From positions 293,512 through 357,511 of the forward strand of contig NZ_PZJP01000008.1 in the NCBI RefSeq assembly GCF_003206645.1: a DNA stretch of 64,000 nt. The letters are read 5' to 3'. The translations under genes were made by a program, and so were the position numbers. The notes under the pieces are model-generated. The model ran no database searches. It was given only the letters and a program-made list of their open reading frames with translations, and was not told the DNA's origin. Positions 1-10,348 of the stretch are shown in pieces (the first letter of the stretch is position 1; each line of letters opens with the position of its first letter). Source of the DNA: Salinicola aestuarinus. Its GTDB lineage: Bacteria; Pseudomonadota; Gammaproteobacteria; Pseudomonadales; Halomonadaceae.

Positions 1-2
1 AT

Positions 3-587
3 GCCCACGACGGGCATGAGCATCACGACACCGGTGCGATCAAGGTGTTCGGTTTCTGGGTCTATCTGATGAGCGACCTGGTGATCTTCGGCACGCTGTT
101 CGCGACCTTCGCGGTATTGCTCTCCGGGACGGCAGGCGGTCCCGGTGCCAGCGACATCGTCGAACTGCCGCTGATCTTCATTTCGACGATCTTCCTGCTC
201 GTCAGTAGCTTCACCTTCGGTCTGGCGATTCTCGCCCAGACCGCGGGCGACAAGGGCGCCGTGTTGAAATGGCTGGCAGTGACCTTCCTGCTCGGCCTGG
301 GCTTCATCTGTCTCGAAGCCTACGAATTTCATCACCTCATTGCCGAGGGCTTCGGGCCTGACCGCAGTGCGTTCCTCTCGGGCTTCTTTACCCTGGTCGG
401 TACGCATGGTCTGCACGTGAGCCTGGGCCTGGTCTGGATTGCGATCATGTTCTTCCAGATTTCCAAGCAAGGCCTGACCGACGTGACCAAACCGCGCATG
501 CTCTGTCTGAGCCTGTTCTGGCACTTCCTGGATATCGTCTGGATCTGCGTCTTCTCCTTCGTCTATCTGTTTGGAGCCATGTCATGA
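3..587 (+). CDS. cyoC: Cytochrome bo3 ubiquinol oxidase subunit III (5'-truncated)
   Basis: Subunit III of the haem-copper quinol oxidase, an inner-membrane protein of the terminal respiratory complex. The reading frame is open from the first full codon of the window and begins [19 protein letters not shown], the His-rich N-terminal stretch of CyoC, so only about ten codons and the start are missing. Five hydrophobic segments follow ([18 protein letters not shown], the [19 protein letters not shown] region, and others), with [13 protein letters not shown] and FWHFLDIVW typical of the COX3 family. The stop overlaps the start of cyoD by four bases (ATGA), so the two are translationally coupled in cyoABCDE order. 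Confidence 0.96.
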   Translation, partial: AHDGHEHHDTGAIKVFGFWVYLMSDLVIFGTLFATFAVLLSGTAGGPGASDIVELPLIFISTIFLLVSSFTFGLAILAQTAGDKGAVLKWLAVTFLLGLGFICLEAYEFHHLIAEGFGPDRSAFLSGFFTLVGTHGLHVSLGLVWIAIMFFQISKQGLTDVTKPRMLCLSLFWHFLDIVWICVFSFVYLFGAMS

Positions 588-919
588 GCGACGTACATAA
601 CTCAGTCGACACCGGCGCCAGCCATGGCAGCCTAAAGTCCTACGTTGTCGGTCTCGTCATTTCGATCGCCTTGACGCTGGTCGCATTCGGCGTGGTCATG
701 ATGGGAGATTTTTCCCATCTGCTCAGGGTCATCGTGGTGACGGTGACGGCCATCATTCAGGTACTGGTACAGCTGATTCTGTTCATGCACTTGAACACCA
801 AGGATGAAGACGGCTGGAATTTCATGTCCTTCGTCTTCACCGTTGCCGTGCTCGTACTCCTCGTGGGTGGTTCCCTATGGATCATGCATCACCTTCACGC
901 CAATATGATGATGGGCTAA
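584..919 (+). CDS. cyoD: Cytochrome bo3 ubiquinol oxidase subunit IV
   Basis: Small accessory subunit of cytochrome bo3 oxidase, thought to help assemble the CuB site in subunit I. The 111-residue length matches the family. Three hydrophobic helices are visible: [20 protein letters not shown], a second around [22 protein letters not shown], and a third at [20 protein letters not shown]. The motif QLILFMHLN is a family hallmark. The ATG lies inside the last codons of cyoC (4-nt overlap), and cyoE follows within about ten bases. Confidence 0.96.
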   Translation: MSDVHNSVDTGASHGSLKSYVVGLVISIALTLVAFGVVMMGDFSHLLRVIVVTVTAIIQVLVQLILFMHLNTKDEDGWNFMSFVFTVAVLVLLVGGSLWIMHHLHANMMMG

Positions 920-927
920 GCCAGCGA

Positions 928-1821
928 ATGGCGTTCAAGCCGTACCTGCTGCTTACCAAGCCCGGCATTATCTTCGGCAACCTCGTGACAGTCATCGGCG
1001 GCTATTTTTTAGCCGCCGGTGGTCATTTCGAGCCCCTGCTGTTTCTGGCGGCCGTCATAGGCACCTCGCTCGTCGTCGCATCCGGCTGCGTCTTCAACAA
1101 CGTGATCGATCGCGATATCGATGGGCACATGGCACGGACCCAGTCTCGCGCCATGGTCACCGGTCGAATTTCGATTCCGATCGCCCTGCTGTTTGCCACC
1201 GTGCTGGGCCTGCTAGGCTTCTCACTGCTGACCTGGCTGACGACACCACTGGCGACCGGATTCGCGGCGTTTGGCTTCGCGATCTACGTGGGGGCTTATA
1301 GCCTTTATCTGAAAAGACACTCGGTTCACAGTACGCTGATCGGCAGCCTTTCCGGCGCTTCCCCGCCGGTCATCGGCTACTGTGCTGTCACCGGGGAATT
1401 CGATCTTGGCGCCCTGCTGCTGCTGATCATATTTGGTCTCTGGCAGATGCCCCACTCCTTTGCGATCGCGATCTTTCGCTACGATGACTACGCGTCGGCG
1501 TCGATTCCCGTCTTGCCTGTCAAGCGCGGGATTCCCAATGCGAAGCGGCAGATCGTGATTTACACCGTGCTCTTTGCCATCTCATCCGTCATGTTGACCG
1601 TGGCGGGTTATGCGGGCTGGCTTTACGGTGTCGTGGCGGCGGGTATGAGTGTTTATTGGCTGGCAATTACGCTCAAGGGATTCAAGGCCGACAATAGTGA
1701 AGCGTGGGCCAAGAAGGTATTCGGCGTATCGATCATGGTCGTCACCGCTCTGAGCGTGATGATGTCGATCAACAGCCGAATGCCAATTGCCGAGCCGCTC
1801 TTTTCGTTGGCGAGACTCTAA
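928..1821 (+). CDS. cyoE: Protohaem IX farnesyltransferase (haem O synthase)
   Basis: UbiA-family membrane prenyltransferase that adds a farnesyl group to haem B to make haem O, the cofactor of the bo3 oxidase encoded just upstream. The Asp-rich motif [19 protein letters not shown] (NxxxDxxxD) binds the prenyl diphosphate, and about nine hydrophobic segments follow. The start at 928 gives [18 protein letters not shown], which aligns with the start of E. coli CyoE ([18 protein letters not shown]). A longer frame from 877 would overlap cyoD and is unlikely. The product is 297 residues. The gene is followed by a strong terminator. Confidence 0.95.
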   Translation: MAFKPYLLLTKPGIIFGNLVTVIGGYFLAAGGHFEPLLFLAAVIGTSLVVASGCVFNNVIDRDIDGHMARTQSRAMVTGRISIPIALLFATVLGLLGFSLLTWLTTPLATGFAAFGFAIYVGAYSLYLKRHSVHSTLIGSLSGASPPVIGYCAVTGEFDLGALLLLIIFGLWQMPHSFAIAIFRYDDYASASIPVLPVKRGIPNAKRQIVIYTVLFAISSVMLTVAGYAGWLYGVVAAGMSVYWLAITLKGFKADNSEAWAKKVFGVSIMVVTALSVMMSINSRMPIAEPLFSLARL

Positions 1822-1864
1822 CCTTACCGTGTCTTGATCCACGCACCCGGTGTACATCAGACAC

Positions 1865-1896
1865 AAAAAAGACCGCTCTAGGGCGGTCTTTTTTTT
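1865..1896. terminator. Bidirectional rho-independent terminator between cyoE and ectC
   Basis: GACCGC (1871-1876) pairs with GCGGTC (1883-1888) around a 6-nt loop. The stem is flanked by six A on the left and eight T on the right, so it has a T-tract on both strands. It sits between the convergent genes cyoE (+) and ectC (-) and can end both transcripts. Confidence 0.92.
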
Positions 1897-1975
1897 GGCC
1901 ATTCTGGCTGATTCAGCCACGCTCACCGGGAAGAGAGATCAATTCCACCGAGCGTGGATCTGGCATTGCCAAGGA

Positions 1976-2371
1976 TCACGCTTCCGGGGCGGCGTAGGAG
2001 CCATCCTCACGATGAATCTCGCGACCGGTCAGTGCCGGGTTGAACACGCAGGCGACCGTCATGCCCTTTTCCTTGCCGCGTAGCCAGTGCTCGTCATGCT
2101 GATCCAGCAAGTACATGTCGCCCGCCTTGATGGTATGGACCTTGCCATCGGCTATTGTCTCTACCTCACCTTCACCTTCGTAGCAGAACACTGCTTCGAT
2201 ATGATTCTTGTAATGGATATGAGTTTCGGTACCCGGATAGATTCGGGTGATGTTGAACGAAAAGCCGCAGTTGTCGTCGGCTAGCATCAACCGGGTGCTG
2301 TCCCAGTTACCGTTTTTGGCTTCGACAAAGCGCTCGGTTTTCCGACATTCCTCGAGATTGCGTACGATCAT
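1976..2371 (-). CDS. ectC: L-ectoine synthase
   Basis: Cupin-fold enzyme that cyclises N-gamma-acetyl-diaminobutyrate to ectoine, the last step of compatible-solute synthesis in the cytoplasm. The 131 residues begin [21 protein letters not shown]. They contain the cupin signature [20 protein letters not shown] and the second cupin motif [12 protein letters not shown], which includes residues for the catalytic iron. It is the last gene of ectA-ectB-ectC, 96 bp after ectB, and ends about 80 bp before the shared terminator. No hydroxylase gene (ectD) lies in the window. Confidence 0.97.
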   Translation of the reverse strand: MIVRNLEECRKTERFVEAKNGNWDSTRLMLADDNCGFSFNITRIYPGTETHIHYKNHIEAVFCYEGEGEVETIADGKVHTIKAGDMYLLDQHDEHWLRGKEKGMTVACVFNPALTGREIHREDGSYAAPEA

Positions 2372-2467
2372 TCGGTGATCTCCTCATGGGCGGAAATAAA
2401 AGCGTAGCACTAACCGCTGATTGATGGGTGGATCGAAATGCCACCCACCGTCAGCATCAAATGGCGA

Positions 2468-3808
<1,341 letters not shown>

Positions 3809-4390
3809 TTAGAAAAGTTGTTTGGGATCGAACGGCCCGATTCGCACCAGGTTCTCGGGGTCATGCTCGCCGCCCAACTGCTCTGTCGAGAAGTACTCAC
3901 GACTGATAAGCGATGCCTGCCAGCGGACCGCGAGGCGTTTGAACAATCCCCATGACGCCATGTTGTCGGGCGTTATCGTGGTTTCCAGATGATTGACTGT
4001 GTCCAGCTCGGGGCGGCTGATGACCGCTTCGATGAGCCGCCGGGCCAGGCCCGTGCCCCTGGCTTTCTCTCCCACCGCCACTTGCCAGAGGAAATAGATG
4101 TCGGGGGCGTCAGCCTTGATGTAGCCAGACACGAATCCGACGATCTCACCATTCTCTGTCGTCGCGACTGCGCAACTGTCACGAAACTGGGTTGCCAGCA
4201 GCAGGTAGGCGTAGCCCGAATTGACGTCCAACGGGGGGCAAGCCTTGACCAACTCGTAGATTCCCCAGCCATCTTCTGTCGTGGGCTTCCGGATGTAGAG
4301 CGGCATGTCGGGCTTGCCGACCACTGCATCCGCAATGGTCGGTCTGGCGAGTTCGACCGAAGGGGTAAAAGCTGGATTGGGATGCGTCAT
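3809..4390 (-). CDS. ectA: L-2,4-diaminobutyric acid acetyltransferase
   Basis: GNAT-family enzyme that acetylates diaminobutyrate in ectoine synthesis. The acetyl-CoA loop WQVAVGEKARGTGLARRLIE and the ectoine-specific blocks GWGIYELVKACPPLDVNSGY and LGGEHDPENLVRIGPF are clear. The start at 4390 (MTHPNPAFTPSVELARP) is chosen because it matches the remembered Halomonas elongata N-terminus residue for residue in length (FTPS at residue 8), giving 193 aa. An ATG at 4405 would add five residues. Neither has a strong ribosome-binding site. It heads the operon ectA-ectB-ectC; the upstream region holds a promoter candidate, a palindrome and a stem-loop. Confidence 0.95.
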   Translation of the reverse strand: MTHPNPAFTPSVELARPTIADAVVGKPDMPLYIRKPTTEDGWGIYELVKACPPLDVNSGYAYLLLATQFRDSCAVATTENGEIVGFVSGYIKADAPDIYFLWQVAVGEKARGTGLARRLIEAVISRPELDTVNHLETTITPDNMASWGLFKRLAVRWQASLISREYFSTEQLGGEHDPENLVRIGPFDPKQLF

Positions 4391-4420
4391 CGTCTGGGTC
4401 GCCATGGCGAATTTACGTTT

Positions 4421-4449
4421 AGGATAACAAGGCTTTAACGGATCAACAA
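4421..4449 (-). promoter_or_regulatory. Candidate sigma-70 promoter for ectABC
   Basis: On the minus strand TTGTTG (4444-4449) and TATCCT (4421-4426) are separated by exactly 17 bp, an acceptable sigma-70 arrangement with two mismatches in each hexamer. The implied transcript would begin near 4414, leaving a leader of about 24 nt before the ATG at 4390. This is inferred from spacing alone; osmotic sigma-38 promoters may lie further upstream in the A+T-rich stretch. Confidence 0.35.
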
Positions 4450-4462
4450 ATTCTGGGTTATT

Positions 4463-4478
4463 GGGAAAACCTTTTCCC
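4463..4478. promoter_or_regulatory. Perfect palindrome upstream of ectA (operator candidate)
   Basis: GGGAAAA and TTTTCCC are exact inverted arms separated by CC, and a further flanking T/A pair gives 18 bp in all. The site lies about 75 bp upstream of the ectA start, just upstream of the candidate -35 hexamer, where an activator or repressor of osmotic induction could bind. No known regulator is matched. Confidence 0.4.
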
Positions 4479-4522
4479 ATAACAGATTTTTATGTTTTCC
4501 GCTGCCATCCTGCGTCGGTGTC

Positions 4523-4547
4523 TGCTCAGCCGGTTGGCGGCTGAGCA
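4523..4547. repeat. Inverted repeat / stem-loop in the ectA-gor interval
   Basis: TGCTCAGCC (4523-4531) and GGCTGAGCA (4539-4547) form a perfect 9-bp stem with a 7-nt loop. No T-tract follows on either strand, so a terminator is unlikely. It may be an operator or part of a longer ectA leader transcript. Confidence 0.4.
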
Positions 4548-4618
4548 TGACGCCATCTCGTGACAGTTTAGTTCACGGCTTTATCAGGTGGGTCGTTTTA
4601 CGCTCGCTATCAACGCAA

Positions 4619-4642
4619 ACGGCCGCCCCGAGGGGCGGCCGT
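4619..4642 (-). terminator. Hairpin terminator after gor
   Basis: ACGGCCGCCCC and GGGGCGGCCGT pair perfectly (11 bp, loop GA), 25 bp beyond the gor stop. On the minus strand the stem is followed by TTTGCGTT, a weak U-tract. It separates gor from the ectA promoter region. Confidence 0.7.
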
Positions 4643-4667
4643 CAAATCGCGCGATGCAAAGACAGGG

Positions 4668-6029
4668 TCAGTGGCGAGTGACACTGCGCATGGTGACGAA
4701 CTCTTCTGCCGCGGTGGGGTGTATGCCGACGGTGGCATCGAAATCGGCCTTGGTGAGTCCCGCTTTCACAGCAATCGCCAGTCCCTGCACGATCTCCCCG
4801 GCTTCCTCTCCCACCATATGCACGCCGACCACCCGATCACTCGCGTCGTCGACGACAAGCTTCATCAGGCAACGCTCGTCGCTTCCGGACAACGTGTGCT
4901 TCATGGGACGGAAATCGGCGCTGTAGATTCTTACCGAGCTATAGCGCTCGCGCGCTTCCTCTTCTGAGAGCCCAACGGTACCGATGTTGGGATGACAGAA
5001 AACCGCGGTGGCGATGTTCTCGTACTCCATGGGTTTCGGTGCCTCGTCACCATAATGGTGTGCGACCAACTGCATGGCCTCGGCCAGTGCCACCGGCGTC
5101 AGCTCCGCACCACCGATGACGTCGCCCAGGGCGAGGATAGACGGGACGGAGGTCTCGAATCTCTCGTTGACCTTGAGCGCCCCACTGTCGAGCGTCTCGA
5201 CTCCCAGCGCTTCGAGACCCAAGCCTTCGAGATGAGGACGTCGGCCGGTGGCCGCAAGTACGGCGTCGACTTCCAGCGTCTTTCCGTCGGTGAGCGTGAC
5301 TTCGAGTCCCGTCTCGACTTGCCGAATCTTCTCGATGTTGACCTCGAAGTGGAGATTGACGCCCTTCTTCGCCATCTCGTCGCGAGTGAAGTTACGCACC
5401 TCTTCATCAAAGCCACGCAGGAACAACGGGCCACGGTAGACGAGGTGGGTATCCGCACCGAGGCCGTTGAGGATACTGGCGAACTCGACCGCTATATAAC
5501 CGCCACCCAGTACCAGAAACCGCTGGGGGAAGGCGTCCAGATCGAAGACCTGGTTGGAGTTGACGGTGAGCTCGTTGCCCTCGAACTCGGGCACCCAGGG
5601 CCAGCCGCCGACAGCCACCAGGATCTTCTCGGCGGTGAGGCGCTTCCCGTTGACTTCGACCGCGTGAGCGTCGACCACCTTGGCGCGGCCGTTGATCAGG
5701 TCCACGCCCGCTCCGTCGAGAAGCCGGCCATAGATGCCGTTGAGTCGCTTGATCTCCTCGATCTTGTTGTCACGCAGGGTCGCCCAGTCAAATCGGGGTG
5801 GCTCGCTCAATGACCAACCAAAGCCTGCACTGTCTTCAAATGCTTCGTGGAAATGCGCCGCGTAGGAATAGAGCTTCTTGGGTACGCAGCCAACATTGAC
5901 GCAGGTCCCCCCCAGGTAGCGATCTTCGGCAACCGCGACCTTGGCACCGGTGGCCGCTGCGGTGCGCGCCGCGCGAACGCCGCCGGACCCGGCGCCTATA
6001 ACGAACAGATCGTAATCGTAACTCGTCAC
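4668..6029 (-). CDS. gor: Glutathione-disulfide reductase
   Basis: FAD-dependent NADPH:glutathione disulfide oxidoreductase of the cytoplasm. The N-terminal FAD loop is [13 protein letters not shown] (residues 10-22). The redox-active disulfide is Cys43/Cys48 in [13 protein letters not shown]. The NADPH loop is [11 protein letters not shown], and the C-terminal [11 protein letters not shown] supplies the catalytic His. The length of 453 residues is normal. Translation starts at GTG 6029, seven bases after an AAGGAG ribosome-binding site. With grxA and the RoxSR system it belongs to the thiol-redox genes of the window. It is divergent from the carbonic anhydrase gene. Confidence 0.96.
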   Translation of the reverse strand: MTSYDYDLFVIGAGSGGVRAARTAAATGAKVAVAEDRYLGGTCVNVGCVPKKLYSYAAHFHEAFEDSAGFGWSLSEPPRFDWATLRDNKIEEIKRLNGIYGRLLDGAGVDLINGRAKVVDAHAVEVNGKRLTAEKILVAVGGWPWVPEFEGNELTVNSNQVFDLDAFPQRFLVLGGGYIAVEFASILNGLGADTHLVYRGPLFLRGFDEEVRNFTRDEMAKKGVNLHFEVNIEKIRQVETGLEVTLTDGKTLEVDAVLAATGRRPHLEGLGLEALGVETLDSGALKVNERFETSVPSILALGDVIGGAELTPVALAEAMQLVAHHYGDEAPKPMEYENIATAVFCHPNIGTVGLSEEEARERYSSVRIYSADFRPMKHTLSGSDERCLMKLVVDDASDRVVGVHMVGEEAGEIVQGLAIAVKAGLTKADFDATVGIHPTAAEEFVTMRSVTRH

Positions 6030-6242
6030 GCTGAAACTCCTTGAGACATGATCGCCCGATGATAGCAGTCCAAAGTTGCCCTAGGGAGAGCCTGTCCTGG
6101 CGGCATGACGTCTGTCGCTATCCAAAAAGCAGCGCCGAGGTTATGCTTTTCTGCTGTCATTCCGCCGAATCTGTTCGGTGGAACTGGCCTAACGTCACGC
6201 GCATTTCATCGCGCGACAGCACGACATCAGGTAACGATCGAC

Positions 6243-6884
6243 ATGACCGACATTCAGACACTTCTCGACCAAAACCGCGACTGGGCGGCGCGCGTGCAGG
6301 AACGCGACCCGGAATTCTTCTCTCGTTTGTCCCAGCAGCAGAATCCGGATTATCTCTGGATAGGCTGCTCGGATAGTCGAGTGCCGGCCAATCAGATCGT
6401 GGACCTCCCCCCCGGCGAAGTCTTCGTTCATCGCAACGTGGCAAATCTTATCTATCACAACGATATGAACGCCCTATCGGTGGTTCAATTCGCGGTGGAC
6501 GTGCTCAAGGTGAAGCACATAATGATCGTTGGTCACTATGGCTGTGGCGGCGTTCAAGCGACGATCACCGGCGGTGAACACGGCATTGTCGACTACTGGC
6601 TTCATAGCGTCAGTGAGCTGTACCAGCTGCACCGTGAAGAGCTGAAGGACCTGCCACTCCAAGCGCAGGTCGATCGCATGTGCGAACACAACGTTCGACT
6701 CCAGGTCGCCAATCTTTGCCGGACCAAGATCATTCAACGGGCTTGGGAGCGCGGGCAACCGCTATCGGTTCATGGCTGGGTTTACGGACTGGACGACGGC
6801 CGCGTGAATGATCTGGAGTGTACGGTTTCCCAGCCTGACCAGACCGGTTCGATCCGCATCATGCCATCGCGCGCGCCATCCTAG
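6243..6884 (+). CDS. can: Beta-class carbonic anhydrase
   Basis: Zinc enzyme interconverting CO2 and bicarbonate in the cytoplasm. The beta-class signature IGCSDSRVPANQI provides Cys and the Asp-Arg dyad, and VGHYGCGGVQA provides His and the second Cys ligand. The start at 6243 (MTDIQTLLDQNRDWAARV) gives 213 residues and matches E. coli Can. An upstream extension from 6105 has no family counterpart and would consume the gor promoter region. It stands alone, divergent from gor. Confidence 0.93.
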   Translation: MTDIQTLLDQNRDWAARVQERDPEFFSRLSQQQNPDYLWIGCSDSRVPANQIVDLPPGEVFVHRNVANLIYHNDMNALSVVQFAVDVLKVKHIMIVGHYGCGGVQATITGGEHGIVDYWLHSVSELYQLHREELKDLPLQAQVDRMCEHNVRLQVANLCRTKIIQRAWERGQPLSVHGWVYGLDDGRVNDLECTVSQPDQTGSIRIMPSRAPS

Positions 6885-6999
6885 ACGTTGCCTCCCGCGC
6901 TGTCCGGATAGCAACGTCTCAGAGCCGGGACCTCAATGCACTATCGGGTCCGGTCTTGGCGGACGCCAAGGCCGGGCGTGATCGACGACAGAGAGCGAC

Positions 7000-7923
7000 A
7001 TGGAACTTCGCTGGCTAGAGGACTTCATCGTCCTTGCTGAAACACGTCACTTCTCGCGGGCTGCCAACCGACAGAACGTCACGCAGCCGACCTTCTCTCG
7101 GCGCATCAAGTTGCTCGAGGAGTCGATGGGCGCGGTACTCGTCGACCGCCGAGCCGCCCCCTTGACGCTGACGCCTGCCGGCGAGGAATTCCTGATCCTG
7201 TGTCAACAGATGACCGAGCGCGTGCAAGTGACCCGAGAGCGCCTGCAGACGCTGGCTCAGTCGCAAGCGGAAACCATCCGTCTCGCCGCCCCGCAGAGCC
7301 TGGTCACTCACTACGTGCCGGCATGGCTTGCCGACCAGGGCCTCAGCCTCCGGGTGGAACCCTACCTGCGAGCGACGAGCTGGTTGATCGAGGACTATTT
7401 CCAGGCACTCCGGCGCGGTGAGATCGAGCTGGCTCTCTGCTACTGGCCAAAGTGCTGGACGCCCCCCAAGCTGGACTTGGAACGGCTGGACTCGGTCTGC
7501 CTCGGCGAAGAACGTCTCGTGCCAGTCAGCGCCGTCGATAGTCACGGCAAGGCGAAGTTTGCCCTACCTGGCACTGAAGGACGGCCCCTGCCCTACATCG
7601 CCTACCACCCCAGTGGCCTCATCGCCGCGACGATTCGCGAGCACCTCGAACATATCCCTGAAAGAGTGCATCTGGCCGCCCTCAGCGAAAACGTCCAGAC
7701 CTCGAACATTCGTGAACTCATCGTGCAGGGCTATGGACTGGGCTGGCTGCCTCAGCGCACGGTCGACCGCCTGCTCGAACGGGGAAAACTGACTCGCGCC
7801 GGGGGTAGCCGCTGGGACGTCGCGCTGACACTGCGACTTTATTTTCATCGCGACAATCACCATCCCGGCCTTGCCGCGGTTCTCGCCCATCTTCAAGAGC
7901 CTAGCCATGACACTATTTTCTGA
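7000..7923 (+). CDS. LysR-family transcriptional regulator (HypT-related)
   Basis: DNA-binding regulator of 307 residues. The N-terminal winged helix-turn-helix is intact (ETRHFSRAANRQNVTQPTFSRRIKLLEES, residues 14-42), followed by the linker helix and a substrate-binding-like effector domain. The start MELRWLEDFIVLAETRHFSRAA and the overall spacing resemble the HypT (YjiE) branch, which also includes the gene at 38650-39567, but the effector domain is more divergent. Its last 17 bases overlap the prolidase gene pepQ, so the two are probably co-transcribed; control of pepQ is inference. The effector is unknown. Confidence 0.85.
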   Translation: MELRWLEDFIVLAETRHFSRAANRQNVTQPTFSRRIKLLEESMGAVLVDRRAAPLTLTPAGEEFLILCQQMTERVQVTRERLQTLAQSQAETIRLAAPQSLVTHYVPAWLADQGLSLRVEPYLRATSWLIEDYFQALRRGEIELALCYWPKCWTPPKLDLERLDSVCLGEERLVPVSAVDSHGKAKFALPGTEGRPLPYIAYHPSGLIAATIREHLEHIPERVHLAALSENVQTSNIRELIVQGYGLGWLPQRTVDRLLERGKLTRAGGSRWDVALTLRLYFHRDNHHPGLAAVLAHLQEPSHDTIF

Positions 7924-9232
7924 GGCCTCCGCCTCACGCCAGCGCGCGCACCTGGCGCGACTGCAGGATGCCTATACCCACCTCCTGGATGAGCATGGCT
8001 TCGACGCGGTCGCCATCTACAGCGGCCACGCCCGGAACCAGTACGCGGATGATCAGCAAGCTTCCTTCGCCGGCTACGGTCATTTCATTCACTGGACCGG
8101 CACCGCCACGCACCAACACGACTGGCTGCTGATTCGCCCGGGTCATTCGCCACACTGGTGTTACTTCGCGCCTGCCGACTTCTGGCACCTGTCGACCCCA
8201 GCGCCGGTGGGTGTGTTCGCCGATTTCATGACGCTCACACCACATGAAACCACCGGCTCGCTGCCGGCGCCCGTCGCCAGCAATGGACGCCTGGCCGTCA
8301 TCGGCGATGTGGCGTCGCTCGCGCTTCCGGAAGGTGCCACTGCCAACCCCGAGGCGCTGTGTCACGCGCTCGATGAACTGCGCCTTTTCAAGGACGCCCA
8401 CGAACGCTACTGCCTCTTCGTGGCTAACCAGATCGCGCTCGAGGGGCACCGTGCCGCAAGAACCTCGTTCGCCGCCGGCGGCGCCGAACTGGATGCGCAG
8501 CTTGCCTATCTGGCCGCCACCCGACAGCGAGAGAGCGAACTGCCCTACCAGAACATCGTGGGTATCAACTCACACGCCGGGACGCTTCACTACCAGCACT
8601 ACGACAAGTACGCCCCGGACAAGCCGCGCTCGCTGCTAGTCGATGCCGGCCACCGCTACCTCGGCTACTGTGCCGATATCACCCGTACTTGGTCGGCCAG
8701 CGAAACGGATCCCCTGTTCACTTATCTGACCGAGGGGGTCACCGATTTTCAACGGCGCCTGATCGCGCGCCTGGCGCCGGGGGTCGATTTCGTCACGCTC
8801 CACGACGAAATGCACCAGCATCTTGGCGAACTGCTGGTCGCCAGCGGCATCGTCAACACGAGCGTGGAGGCAGCCATCGAAAGCGGCTTGACCCGCGCCT
8901 TTTGTCCCCACGGACTGGGCCACAGCCTGGGCGTTCAAGTCCACGACGTGGCGGGCCGACAGCGCGACGCCAGTGGCGCGCCATTGCCACCGCCGGCCCG
9001 CGACCCGGCGCTGCGACTGACGCGCACGCTGGAAACCGATATGGTCGTCACCATCGAGCCCGGCCTCTACGTGATTCCAATGCTGCTCGAACCTTTCCGG
9101 CACGGTAGTCAATCCTCGACGGTCGACTGGACCGCGGTCGACCGACTGGCCGACCACGGCGGCATTCGTATCGAAGACAACGTGATGATCACTTACAACG
9201 GGCACGACAATCTGACGCAGGGAGAGGCGTAG
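7907..9232 (+). CDS. pepQ: Xaa-Pro dipeptidase (prolidase)
   Basis: M24-family metallopeptidase that cleaves dipeptides with C-terminal proline; PepQ enzymes can also hydrolyse organophosphate triesters. The 441 residues carry the metal ligands in order: Asp in LVDAGHRYLGY, Asp in CADITRTWSA, His in PHGLGHSLGVQVHDVAG, Glu in VTIEPGLYVI and Glu in GGIRIEDNVMI. The start at 7907 (MTLFSEASASRQRAHL) lies inside the end of the LysR gene. Four bases separate its stop from the YheT-type hydrolase start, so lysR-pepQ-yheT looks like one transcription unit. Confidence 0.92.
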   Translation: MTLFSEASASRQRAHLARLQDAYTHLLDEHGFDAVAIYSGHARNQYADDQQASFAGYGHFIHWTGTATHQHDWLLIRPGHSPHWCYFAPADFWHLSTPAPVGVFADFMTLTPHETTGSLPAPVASNGRLAVIGDVASLALPEGATANPEALCHALDELRLFKDAHERYCLFVANQIALEGHRAARTSFAAGGAELDAQLAYLAATRQRESELPYQNIVGINSHAGTLHYQHYDKYAPDKPRSLLVDAGHRYLGYCADITRTWSASETDPLFTYLTEGVTDFQRRLIARLAPGVDFVTLHDEMHQHLGELLVASGIVNTSVEAAIESGLTRAFCPHGLGHSLGVQVHDVAGRQRDASGAPLPPPARDPALRLTRTLETDMVVTIEPGLYVIPMLLEPFRHGSQSSTVDWTAVDRLADHGGIRIEDNVMITYNGHDNLTQGEA

Positions 9233-9236
9233 CGGC

Positions 9237-10283
9237 GTGTCGAGTGCGAGCCCCTTCGGTGGCGGCACTTTTGCCGCCGATTTTCGCCCCCCGCCCGGGC
9301 TCGCGAATCGACACGTGCAGACTCTGCTACCTCGCCTGCTGCCGCTGCAGGCGCTGTCGCAGACTGCCGAGCAAGTCGAGCTCTCTGATGGTGATTTTCT
9401 GGAACTCGCCTGGGCGGTGCCCGCACCTCGTTCGTCGAGCGCCCCGATTTTCATTCTGTTCCACGGGTTGGAAGGTTCCTTCGATTCCCCCTATGCCCGT
9501 CAGTTACTTCACGCCGCCGCTGGGCGCGGGTGGCGAGCCGTACTGATGCATTTTCGTGGCTGTGGCAAGCGGGCAAACCGTCTACCGCGCGCCTATCACT
9601 CGGGTGAAACCGGTGACGCGCGGCAAGTTCTCACCCAGATACGTGAGCGTTACCCCGAGGCACCGATCGTGGCCGCGGGGGTGTCACTTGGCGGCAACAT
9701 GCTGGTCAAGCTCGTCGCCGAGGCCCCCATGAGTCTCTCCGGCGCGATTGCGATCAACGCCCCGCTCGACCTGGCCGCAAGCGCCGACGCCCTGAATCGG
9801 GGAGGCGCCAGGCTTTATCAGCGTTATCTGCTCACGGAGTTACGACGTAAAGTGGCTGGACAACTGGCGCGGCAGGCGATGCCCCTCCGGCTCGACGTTG
9901 ACGACCTGAACGCACTCGATACCTTCTGGGCCTACGATGATGCCGTGACCGCACCGCTTCATGGGTTTGCCTCAGCCAGCGACTACTATCAGCGTGCTTC
10001 GGCCGGCCCTCTGATCGATACCCTCACGACGCCAACGCTGATACTTCATGCGGCCGACGACCCCTTCATGCCCGCCGAACTGTTTCAGCGGCTGCCTTGC
10101 CCTGCCTCGGCAGTTCGCATTGAGATCGCCCGGCACGGCGGCCATGTCGGCTACATCGAAGCGCATCGGGGACGACTTCGCTCCTGGCTCGCCCGTCGCG
10201 TGCTCGCCCAGCTAGAGGACTGGGTGCCGATGGCGAATGGCTCAGCGATACCGACGGTGGCCGACGGTCAGACGGAAAAATAA
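9237..10283 (+). CDS. yheT: YheT-family alpha/beta hydrolase
   Basis: Serine hydrolase of the ABHD1/ABHD3-like YheT family; its natural substrate is not established, though esters are likely. Visible features are the family N-terminus FRPPPGLANRHVQTLLP, the oxyanion region FHGLEGS, the nucleophile elbow GVSLGGNML, the acid Asp in LHAADDPFMP and the catalytic His in RHGGHVGY. The length of 348 residues is normal. It starts at GTG 9237, four bases after pepQ, with a GGAG sequence about 12 bases upstream. It is convergent with msrA. Confidence 0.88.
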   Translation: MSSASPFGGGTFAADFRPPPGLANRHVQTLLPRLLPLQALSQTAEQVELSDGDFLELAWAVPAPRSSSAPIFILFHGLEGSFDSPYARQLLHAAAGRGWRAVLMHFRGCGKRANRLPRAYHSGETGDARQVLTQIRERYPEAPIVAAGVSLGGNMLVKLVAEAPMSLSGAIAINAPLDLAASADALNRGGARLYQRYLLTELRRKVAGQLARQAMPLRLDVDDLNALDTFWAYDDAVTAPLHGFASASDYYQRASAGPLIDTLTTPTLILHAADDPFMPAELFQRLPCPASAVRIEIARHGGHVGYIEAHRGRLRSWLARRVLAQLEDWVPMANGSAIPTVADGQTEK

Positions 10284-10292
10284 TCACCGAAT

Positions 10293-10325
10293 GAAAAACG
10301 CCCGAACCACCTTGCGGTTCGGGCG
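10293..10325 (-). terminator. Rho-independent terminator of msrA
   Basis: CGCCCGAACC (10299-10308) pairs perfectly with GGTTCGGGCG (10316-10325) around a 7-nt loop. On the minus strand the stem is followed by five T. The stem can also stall the convergent yheT transcript but has no T-tract on that side. Confidence 0.9.
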
Positions 10326-10348
10326 CCCTACCCACAAATGGCGTTGTG

